From contig CBDFIY010000001.1 of NCBI GenBank assembly GCA_965248335.1, forward strand, positions 248,001 to 312,000: a stretch of 64,000 nt of DNA, given 5' to 3'. A model generated the notes under the pieces. It had not been told where the DNA came from. It made no database searches and was given only the letters and a program-made list of their open reading frames with translations. Positions 18,587 through 25,658 of this stretch are shown here, one piece after another. Each line of letters starts with the position of its first letter. The first letter of the stretch is position 1. Origin of the DNA: CAKMZU01 sp965248335 (lineage in GTDB: Bacteria > Pseudomonadota > Gammaproteobacteria > Pseudomonadales > DT-91). Position numbers and translations under genes: made by a program.

Positions 18587-19207
18587 TCAATATTTAGACC
18601 ATAACTGATGATTCATTCCGGTATGGGCTCTGAAGGAGTTCGCATCATACCCACTATTTTCTATGGCCCGCTCTACCTTTCTTAGCTCATCGGGTGAGAA
18701 TTTTTTTACCGATTCGATGTCTCTATAGTTGCTTTCGCCTAGGGTCGTTTTTAAGTAGCGCCCTACTGATTTATTCAGTTTCCCCCACTTACTTCGTAGT
18801 AATCCAGAATAGATGGCAACCGGTATCGCGAAGGGAAAAATAACGGAAACGGTTGATGATAAAATTAAATTATCCCGTTCTTTCGATCGTTTGTTTTTTG
18901 CTGCAAGGTAGATAAATGCAAGCTTTGATACATCGCCATTAAGCATTGATTCATAAGCTTTGTTATTTAACGTCAGTAATTCGCTGCTATACAGTGTGTT
19001 TTCTATGGTGATGCCGTATTGTCCTGGATTATCTACCATCGCCCGCTCTCTGAAGGGTGAGTACATCGGTGCTACGATAGGGATCGATGAAACAATGACT
19101 TCAAACTTTTTCGCGTGCACGTTGCTGACCGGGTTAAATAGCCCAATCATACAAATGAAAAGCAGCAAGTAGCCGTTGTTAGCGATCAGCGGTAATATTT
19201 TTCTCAC
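18587..19207 (-). CDS. Hypothetical exported protein
   Basis: I do not recognise this family. The 206-residue protein begins with a Sec signal-like stretch (GYLLLFICMIGLFNPVSNVHA) with probable cleavage after VHA. A second hydrophobic segment, LILSSTVSVIFPFAIPVAIYSGLL (about 115-138), could anchor it in the membrane. The end is charged and helical, with DELRKVERAIENSGYD. The ATG at 19207 follows a T-rich leader with no strong ribosome binding site. It is flanked by repeat arrays and the 205 bp dispersed repeat and has no operon partner. Its composition resembles the other small secreted hypotheticals around 23-25 kb. Confidence 0.6.
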   Translation of the reverse strand: MRKILPLIANNGYLLLFICMIGLFNPVSNVHAKKFEVIVSSIPIVAPMYSPFRERAMVDNPGQYGITIENTLYSSELLTLNNKAYESMLNGDVSKLAFIYLAAKNKRSKERDNLILSSTVSVIFPFAIPVAIYSGLLRSKWGKLNKSVGRYLKTTLGESNYRDIESVKKFSPDELRKVERAIENSGYDANSFRAHTGMNHQLWSKY

Positions 19208-19283
19208 TCAGTGTTCCTTAATAATCAGTGTTTCTTAATAATCAGTGTTTCTTAATGAATAGGTTTAATCAGTCATTTTTTTT

Positions 19284-19488
19284 GTATACATTCTTCATGA
19301 CCTCATTAAGACGCATTGGGTGTTATGACCTTTTTGGGGCTAATGGTTCATTCAATACTTGATTTGATTACCCGCACGCCTCAGCCCCCCCGAAAGAGGA
19401 TTATCAAAATCTCTTCCAAGCAGACTTATATTCTCGCATCCTTGGTAATCAAGAAAAAAATCATTGCTAATTTGCCACCTGTTATCGG
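19284..19488. repeat. 205 bp dispersed repeat, copy 1
   Basis: Shares clear similarity over its whole length with 24058-24262 (both begin GTATACATT and end CACCTGTTATCG). A short frame across it on the minus strand is partly conserved (ISL.GRDF.N.LS) but is interrupted in the other copy, so this may be a gene relic. Similarity continues at lower level to about 19530. Confidence 0.8.
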
Positions 19489-19531
19489 CTATTGATTTTA
19501 CAAGACATAATATTACTCCTTGAAAATAATC

Positions 19532-19659
19532 TATACCCATCGGAATTGGCGATGCAAGAAGGCGGCAAGCGAGTGAATCCCCATGAGTTTACAGCCAGTA
19601 AGTGATTGGGGTGAGTGAGCGCGGCCAATGCCCTTGCATCTTCAAGGTTGATCGGTATA
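19532..19659. repeat. ERIC-like palindromic element
   Basis: 128 bp imperfect palindrome starting TATACCCATCGGAATTGG and ending GATCGGTATA, with the central GAATCCCCATGAG ... GTAAGTGATTGGGGTGAG core. It matches the general form of ERIC/IRU elements (about 127 bp, TATACCC...GGTATA ends). Confidence 0.85.
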
Positions 19660-19837
19660 TATCTACGTTATGGCTTCTTATAACCTCTGTTGTTTCACTA
19701 TTAGTCATATTAAAAACACTATTTACCTGTGAGATAGTAAGATTTTCTTAATTTCTAACGTTACAAATAAAACAACCCAATAAATATTATTAATACACAA
19801 TAAAAAACTTTTTAACATAAAAACAATCCAACAACAT

Positions 19838-19847
19838 ACGGAACAAA
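19838..19847. repeat. Target-site duplication, left copy
   Basis: ACGGAACAAA directly precedes the left end of the ISAs1-family element and is repeated at 21116-21125 after its right end. Confidence 0.95.
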
Positions 19848-21115
19848 CAGGGCTTCCTAGCACTTTTTGATCAGTACAAAGTTTAAGCTGTCATATAATA
19901 CGAAGTCCTTGAAAAATTCAATATTAAAATAGTCAATTTCTCATACCTATTGTCAAAGATAGTTTTCTGCCATCCAAACACCATGAATATATCTGCATGT
20001 ACAGCCTCAATAAGAGATCCGCGACAAGGCATCAATCAAAAACACAGCCTTGAAAGCCTCCTTCTAATCGTTTTTTCATCAATAATAAGTGGTTATGATA
20101 GCCCTAACAGCATGTCTAATTTTGCAGCTATGAAGCTTGACTGGCTGCAGAAGCATACAGATATCGAATCTGCTCCCTGTGCAGAAACATTACGGTTTTT
20201 ACTTGCATGCATAAGACCAAGAGATTTGATTGAAGGGTTTACGACATTCGTTTCAAGTTTGCAGGGTGAATCTACAGGAGATGTTATTTCATTAGACGGC
20301 AAAACGATGCGAGGAACAAGGCACAATGGTCGAGAAGCCATCCATGTTATTAGTGCATGGTCTCAAAGCCGAGGCCTGACGCTGTGTGCCCTCGAATCAG
20401 AAGGAAAGAAAAATGAAATCAAAACTTTGCCGAAGCTTATCGACAGAATTGAGGTAAAAAATGCCACTATTACCATTGATGCGATGGGATGCCAAAAAGA
20501 AATCGCAAAAAAGATTATTGAAAAAGAAGCTGACTATTTTCTGCAACTGAAAGGTAATCAGCAGGGGTTGCTGGAAGAAATCCAAGCTTTTCATCACAAG
20601 CTTGAACGTGATGGTTATGAAGAAAATAAGACCTCATATTTTGAGGAGGCGAATAAAGGGCATGGTCGATTAGAGATAAGGAAATATCAGCACTTTGAAT
20701 TAACAGACTGGGTAGATAAGGCTAAACCTTGGAGCGGCTTGAGTTCGGCTGTGCGTGTTGAGCGGCATCGGTCTTCAAATAAAGGGGAGTCTAAAGAAGT
20801 TTCCTGGTATATTAGCTCACGCTCTCCTGATGCAAAGCATGCGGCGAAAGCCATTAGGGGACACTGGGAAATAGAAAATAAACTGCATTGGCGGTTAGAT
20901 GTTACTTTTAAAGAAGATGACTGCCAGCTTCATTCCGCTGGGCTCAATATTGCTACAATAAAGCGTCACTGTATGAATTTGTTAACACTTAATGATCAAA
21001 GCAAAAAGGGGATGAAACATCGAGTTATGGGGTGTGCAATTAATGATAAATACAGAGAGAAAATGCTTTTCTCCGGTCAATTTATGCACTGATCAAAAAG
21101 TGCTAGGAGGCCCTG
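19848..21115 (+). mobile_element. ISAs1-family insertion sequence, complete
   Basis: 1268 bp element bounded by inverted repeats of about 27 bp (outer ends CAGGGC, inner part CTAGCACTTTTTGATCAG) with one visible mismatch, and by a 10 bp direct repeat. It carries one intact transposase gene. It inserted 26 bp upstream of the ATG of the ATP-grasp-like gene at 21142, separating that gene from its original upstream region. Confidence 0.95.
19983..21092 (+). CDS. ISAs1-family transposase
   Basis: DDE transposase that moves the surrounding element. Seen: IRDPRQGINQKHSLESLLLI at the N-terminus, the first acidic block GDVISLDGKTMRGTR, the second ITIDAMGCQKEIAKKI, DYFLQLKGNQ, and RGHWEIENKLHWRLDVTFKEDD with the catalytic Glu. 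All are signatures of the ISAs1 (YhgA-like, H repeat-associated) family. The frame is open from a TTG at 19950, but ATG 19983 is the better start and gives about 369 residues, normal for the family. The gene appears intact. Confidence 0.92.
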   Translation: MNISACTASIRDPRQGINQKHSLESLLLIVFSSIISGYDSPNSMSNFAAMKLDWLQKHTDIESAPCAETLRFLLACIRPRDLIEGFTTFVSSLQGESTGDVISLDGKTMRGTRHNGREAIHVISAWSQSRGLTLCALESEGKKNEIKTLPKLIDRIEVKNATITIDAMGCQKEIAKKIIEKEADYFLQLKGNQQGLLEEIQAFHHKLERDGYEENKTSYFEEANKGHGRLEIRKYQHFELTDWVDKAKPWSGLSSAVRVERHRSSNKGESKEVSWYISSRSPDAKHAAKAIRGHWEIENKLHWRLDVTFKEDDCQLHSAGLNIATIKRHCMNLLTLNDQSKKGMKHRVMGCAINDKYREKMLFSGQFMH

Positions 21116-21125
21116 ACGGAACAAA
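21116..21125. repeat. Target-site duplication, right copy
   Basis: ACGGAACAAA, identical to 19838-19847, follows the right inverted repeat of the ISAs1-family element. Confidence 0.95.
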
Positions 21126-21141
21126 ATAAACTGGATAACTC

Positions 21142-22590
21142 ATGAAAAAAATCATTTTACTTTGTATTTTTATTTCTTTTTATACACACTCAGAAAGTTA
21201 TATAAATCTATTGAATTCCGTTAATTATGTAACCAACGGATACGATTCTCTGCATTACCCCACCAATTTCAACACTATTATTCTTGACTCAAACAACAGT
21301 AAATTTAATAAAATCGTCTACTTATTAAATAAGAGAAATAAAATAATAGAAATTAACCTCAATGAAAATACAATAAGTGGCAATCAATCACTTATACAAA
21401 CAACGGGCGATTTACAGTATTATTTAACAGGTAATAAAATATCTGGCGTGAATGGGGGGTGGGTTGATCATGCTATCCATTTAATTGAATCAAGATTTAA
21501 TTTACCCATAAAAAATCTTACACACAAAGATACTTCTCAACTACTTGAATCAAAATCGAATACCTGCCAGGCAATGCTAACGATTAGAAATAAGTATCAA
21601 CATGATAAAAAAATGTTGGAATATATTGATTTATTTTTTCCGGAAACAGGCTTTATCAATTCACTGGATGACATAGAAACTTTGATGACATCAAAAAAGG
21701 ATAAAGGCTTTGTCATCAAATATGATCGCGGCGATTCAACAATGAATGTACTGGTATTACCACCAGAAAAACTGCAAAACTATAAGACAGCTGAGGACAT
21801 TCTGTTTGCCGTAGCCAATCGATATGCATCGATTACGTCAATGGATGAGGCATTCCGTGCATTATCGGATCAAACCTTAATATGGCAGGAGTACATTGAA
21901 ACGCACGATAAAGAAATGGGGTTTCTGTATTATATTACAAAAGATAACCAGCTAGCATTTGGGGGGCTTTCGACTGATTCGATGAAAGACAGCTATTGGA
22001 AGGCTTCACACGCCGCACCAAAATCACATATCGCGCTTTTCAATGCTATTGATGATGAGGCTTTCTCTTATTTCGACACACTCATTAATGAACTCATTAA
22101 TACAAAAATTAATCTTCATGCTGGCTACTCCAACGGTCTTCAGGATAAAAATATTAATCTAAAAATATTTGGCGTTGATATTCTCCCCAAGCAGAAAGGT
22201 GGAAAAATCATCCCTGTTGTTTCAGAATTGAACCCTCGATTTACAGGTAATTCTTATCCAGTACACAGCTTTTTAAATTATGAAGCGAGCAATACTATTA
22301 ATGATAACCAGCTGTTTACATGGTTGATTTCTAATGACATTACCCTTGATGAAGATATGAATGCGGAAACTATTGTCAGTGAAATTCTATCCGCTTATGA
22401 AATGACTTTTGATTCTGAAGCTGATCCATTCGAGCTTGGGCGACTTATTTTGGGAGGCGGTGAAACTTACCTCAAACTATTTCTAAGTTTTCCGACGTTA
22501 AATAAAGTTAAACTTGATGGCTATTTAAAAGCCATGGAGCAATTTTCTATCACGCTTCAAGAACGCTTAACGCTAAGATCCAAAACATAA
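21142..22590 (+). CDS. Exported ATP-grasp-like protein
   Basis: A 482-residue protein with a clear Sec signal peptide (MKKIILLCIFISFYTHSES). The mature part resembles an ATP-grasp ligase: DKGFVIKYDRGDSTMNV as the ATP-binding lysine strand, LIWQEYIE as the hinge, and VVSELNPRFTGNSYP as the C-terminal E-x-N-P-R metal/phosphate motif. ATP-grasp enzymes normally act in the cytoplasm, so the signal peptide is unexpected. The start at 21142 is the only ATG near and GGATAA lies upstream. An ISAs1-family element sits 26 bp ahead and may have changed its expression. Fold assignment is moderately confident; substrate unknown. Confidence 0.6.
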   Translation: MKKIILLCIFISFYTHSESYINLLNSVNYVTNGYDSLHYPTNFNTIILDSNNSKFNKIVYLLNKRNKIIEINLNENTISGNQSLIQTTGDLQYYLTGNKISGVNGGWVDHAIHLIESRFNLPIKNLTHKDTSQLLESKSNTCQAMLTIRNKYQHDKKMLEYIDLFFPETGFINSLDDIETLMTSKKDKGFVIKYDRGDSTMNVLVLPPEKLQNYKTAEDILFAVANRYASITSMDEAFRALSDQTLIWQEYIETHDKEMGFLYYITKDNQLAFGGLSTDSMKDSYWKASHAAPKSHIALFNAIDDEAFSYFDTLINELINTKINLHAGYSNGLQDKNINLKIFGVDILPKQKGGKIIPVVSELNPRFTGNSYPVHSFLNYEASNTINDNQLFTWLISNDITLDEDMNAETIVSEILSAYEMTFDSEADPFELGRLILGGGETYLKLFLSFPTLNKVKLDGYLKAMEQFSITLQERLTLRSKT

Positions 22591-22648
22591 ATACAGCGCT
22601 TTTTGGTCGTTATCGTTTTGGAGCATTCATTAACGATAGAGATAGGTT

Positions 22649-22775
22649 TATACCCATCGGAATTGGCGATGCAAGAAGGCGGCAAGCGAGCGAATCCCCA
22701 TGAGCTTACAGTCAGTAAGTATTGGGGTGAGCGAGCGCGGCCAACGCTCTTGCATCCTCAAGGGTGATCGGTATA
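22649..22775. repeat. ERIC-like palindromic element
   Basis: 127 bp copy in the same orientation as 19532-19659, with ends TATACCCATCGGAATTGG and GGTGATCGGTATA, located downstream of the ATP-grasp-like gene. Confidence 0.85.
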
Positions 22776-22875
22776 GGTGCTTAATAATACCCTGGGCATT
22801 ACCGTATAAACTGAACTAATAACGTTAAACTATGTCACTAAATAGAATACCATTTTATAGTTGTAAAAAATTCCT

Positions 22876-23577
22876 ATGAAAAAAAGTACAGTATCATTGT
22901 TGCTTATATTTATTTTCCTTATTCCAATATCCATGAAGAGCCTATGTGGAGTAATTGATGCCGATGTAAAGCAAAGGAAGACACCCGTTGACCCACCATC
23001 AACTCCAGTGATACCTGACAAAAAAACCAAACCAAATCGCTGTAACAAGAAAGTTGCAGCAGGTGGCGGGGTTGGTGCTGGTGCATTAGTTACTATACTT
23101 ACAGCCAATTATTTTTTAGGAGGAGCCGCTCCCACGAATGAATTTTCAATGGAATTAAATGGAACTGACCCATCGCATGAAGATTTAGAGAAAACTACTG
23201 GCTTGTTATGCAAGAAAGCTATTAATACAAAGTTCAACCCTTGTAGGAGAGCACCAGATTGCAATTACTTTTGCCCAAAAGATCTAAGAAATAGCAAAGA
23301 TTGTAACAGCTTTTGTAACGCTCCTGTTACAGCAGAAGACAAATGTAAAGCTGACTGCGAGTGTATAGGCACAGTGAATACCGACAGACAAACCACAAAA
23401 ATCAGTTGTCAGCCTAACCCTGAGAAGATAATCACGATTGCAGGTATAGCTGCCGGCACGAGCATAGCATATACCCCACCAAAGGGTATTGATAACCCGA
23501 AAAATCCCAAACAAAATAGTATGAATAAAATTTTCGACAAAAGGCCACCTGCTTCTTCAGGCAAAAAAGGAAGATAG
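22876..23577 (+). CDS. Hypothetical secreted cysteine-rich protein
   Basis: No family recognised. 233 residues with a signal peptide (STVSLLLIFIFLIPISMKSLC), a Pro/Lys-rich spacer, a Gly/Ala-rich hydrophobic segment (VAAGGGVGAGALVTILTANYFLGG, about 56-79), and then a compact region of about 85 residues with ten cysteines (LLC, NPC..PDC..YFC, KDC..SFC, DKC..ADCEC, ISC). The spacing suggests a disulfide-bonded extracellular module. A second short hydrophobic stretch (IITIAGIAAGTSIAY) and a basic Pro-rich tail follow. The protein might be a surface or secreted factor. The ATG at 22876 follows an AT-rich leader without a strong ribosome binding site. Confidence 0.6.
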   Translation: MKKSTVSLLLIFIFLIPISMKSLCGVIDADVKQRKTPVDPPSTPVIPDKKTKPNRCNKKVAAGGGVGAGALVTILTANYFLGGAAPTNEFSMELNGTDPSHEDLEKTTGLLCKKAINTKFNPCRRAPDCNYFCPKDLRNSKDCNSFCNAPVTAEDKCKADCECIGTVNTDRQTTKISCQPNPEKIITIAGIAAGTSIAYTPPKGIDNPKNPKQNSMNKIFDKRPPASSGKKGR

Positions 23578-23743
23578 CCTCAAAAAGCAATCATGGATGA
23601 TTATAAAAATCTGAATTTTTCGAGCTGAGGTCATCAGAATTCCATTACATGAATACTACATTCAAGGATCTCGGCGAGGTTGGTATAGATCACCGCCTTC
23701 TCGGCAGTCCAATCATTATTTGACTAAAGGACATAAAACTAAT

Positions 23744-23775
23744 CCCAGCCACCCCAATGAAATGGGGTAGCTGGG
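23744..23775. other. Strong hairpin
   Basis: Arms CCCAGCCACCCCA and TGGGGTAGCTGGG pair with one mismatch around a six-base loop. No T-run follows on either strand, so it is not a standard terminator. Confidence 0.6.
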
Positions 23776-24057
23776 TTACCGCAAGGGTGATCGGTATACA
23801 TTACAGGGCTATCGCGCTATGTTTTTGATCAGTTCGCTTAAAAATCATACTACAAAGCAGATGGCTGATTGTATTTCAATCAGTTTATGGGTATGAATTA
23901 GCCCGCTACTGAAAAACTACACTTCTCTTTTGTATTCAAATTACAAAAGAGTGTTAATTTAGAAACCAACACTAAATTATTAGCGGGTTTAGATTAAAAA
24001 ATAAACATTTTGTTTGATTGTCGCCGATCTTGTTAATATCGTAGTGCGATTGCCCTG

Positions 24058-24262
24058 GTATACATTATTTATGACATCATTAAGACGCATTGAGTGTTAT
24101 GGCCTTTTTGGGTCTAATGGTTCATTCAATACTTGATTTGATTACCCGCACGCCTCAGCCGCCCTTGAAAGAAGATTATAAAAATCTCTTCCAGGCAGGC
24201 TTATCCTCTCCCATTCTTGGTAATCAAGAAAAACGCCCTTGCTAATTTGTCACCTGTTATCG
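24058..24262. repeat. 205 bp dispersed repeat, copy 2
   Basis: Same length and ends as 19284-19488. Similarity resumes after the heptanucleotide array (CTCCTTGAAAA.AATCT) so the full repeated segment is longer, about 250 bp without the array. Confidence 0.8.
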
Positions 24263-24267
24263 ACTTT

Positions 24268-24344
24268 CGATTTTCGATTTTCGATTTTCGATTTTCGATT
24301 TTCGATTTTCGATTTTCGATTTTCGATTTTCGATTTTCGATTTT
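24268..24344. repeat. Heptanucleotide array (CGATTTT)11
   Basis: Eleven perfect CGATTTT units. At the matching place in repeat copy 1 (about 19490-19499) there is only a single TGATTTT, so the array expanded inside an older dispersed repeat. Confidence 0.95.
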
Positions 24345-24538
24345 AAAAGAAATAATACGACTCCTTGAAAACAATCTGAATCTCAAGAGTAATCAGGTGA
24401 ACTTTTGTATATTAATACACTCGTAATATCTGCTTACCTTTAAATAACCCATTAGCACACTCGATCAATTAACGTATTCTCTTAAAAAGTGGTTATGCCG
24501 CATTAGAAGAAAACGCGTGTCTATCATGGAGAGACTCA

Positions 24539-25283
24539 GTGCGAAATAAATATGTCATTGTTTTTTTACAAGCTATCTGCTTTTGTACACTACTTCATAT
24601 TGAACCCTCTATGTCTTTTTCAATAAGAACGCTTATAACAAGTGGTCTACTCGCTCTTGGAGGTGCCGGGCAAATTGTAGAGGGTCGTGCTGCACCCGCA
24701 TATGACGATCCTTCACAACTTGGTTTGAAGGATACATCTTTGCAGCTAACAGGGCACAAGCCCATCATCCCCTGGAATGTCATTAATCCACCAGTAGACA
24801 AATATAGAGAGGCCTCGGATGCCGCCATTCGCCAAGAAAGCACGAAGCTACAAGTCCTTGAGCTAACAGGGCTTACTAAAGCTATCGATGATATGGGCTC
24901 TTATCTGGATACAGAAGAAGCCATTAAGGGGAGTGGCCTTTTCACCAAGCCAGCTTGATCCAGTCAATCGAGCGAGAGGCGATCGGTGGAGAGAATTGGG
25001 CATAAAGGATTACCGAGGATTACCCATCAAGACTCAAAATAACGGGGCATCCTTTGTCAATCTGGAAAAGGAGATTGCTGAAGCGAGCGTAATAACGGGG
25101 TCAAAAAAATATAATTTTATTATGGGTAAAGCCTTGTCTGGGTATTCAACAAGTACTATTGATGGCTGGGAGATACATGACAAGACTAGATCTCACTCAC
25201 AGCCCGAATATATAGAATCATTAATGCGTCATTCTAAATGGAAAGATTTGAAACGTAAATACGAGAGCAGAAGACAACCTTAA
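24539..25283 (+). pseudogene. Hypothetical exported protein, frameshifted
   Basis: A GTG at 24539 with GGAGAG five bases upstream starts a 139-residue frame with a signal-like N-terminus (VIVFLQAICFCTLLHIEPSMS). It stops at 24958, but the adjacent frame is open from 24888 to 25283 and continues with a plausible protein sequence (LDPVNRARGDRWRELGIKD ... EYIESLMRHSKWKDLKRKYE). A single indel between about 24900 and 24958 would join them into one protein of about 247 residues. I do not recognise the family. It could instead be two small genes, but no ribosome binding site is obvious for the second. Confidence 0.5.
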
Positions 25284-25658
25284 CATTGATTGCAGGCTCT
25301 GTTGATTGATCAACGTCGGGGTATATTCGGTAATTTACAATGATGACTCAAGTACAATTCAATTGACGGAGAACAGTTAAATATCTGTGTCGGTGTGTTG
25401 ATGGTGAGTTCTACCGCCGTTTGGTTATCGCTGGGGAAACGAAGTGTGTCTGGTCGGTTTCGCAATGAATATGTTTACTGATCAGGTCACCCGTTTGTTT
25501 TTGTTTTCTTTGTTTGTTTTCTTTGTTTGTTTGTTTGTTTTCTTTTAAGGTTTTGTTAGATGGCAGTTTGGCTTGTGTGGCCTAGCTGCCGTTTCCTGTT
25601 TGTAGCTGCCAACCCACTACGATGAGTGAGTTGACAGCAAGTGGCGGAAAAGTGAGGG
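25284..25658. other. Non-coding, low-complexity spacer
   Basis: No gene seen. A TTTG/TTTC-rich low-complexity tract occupies about 25495-25550, and the remainder shows no recognisable element. Confidence 0.6.

Larger units (their letters stand above)
23578..24538. other. Long non-coding, repeat-rich region
   Basis: No convincing gene. Contents in order: an ERIC-like relic ending GCAAGGGTGATCGGTATA at about 23781-23798; a strong hairpin at 23744-23775; a stretch near 23898-23992 bounded by inverted AGCCCGCTA / TTAGCGGGTT; the second copy of the 205 bp repeat; and a heptanucleotide array. Confidence 0.65.

Noticed and set aside
19352..19540. 62-codon frame in the 205 bp repeat
   Set aside because: The frame is not kept in the other copy and it runs into an ERIC-like element, so a gene is not supported.
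18376..24344. Possible CRISPR arrays
   Set aside because: The tandem units are 7 bp without spacers and no cas genes are present.
24201..24426. Open frames on both strands with repeating IENRKSK or FSIFDFR
   Set aside because: Same reason: artefacts of the CGATTTT array.
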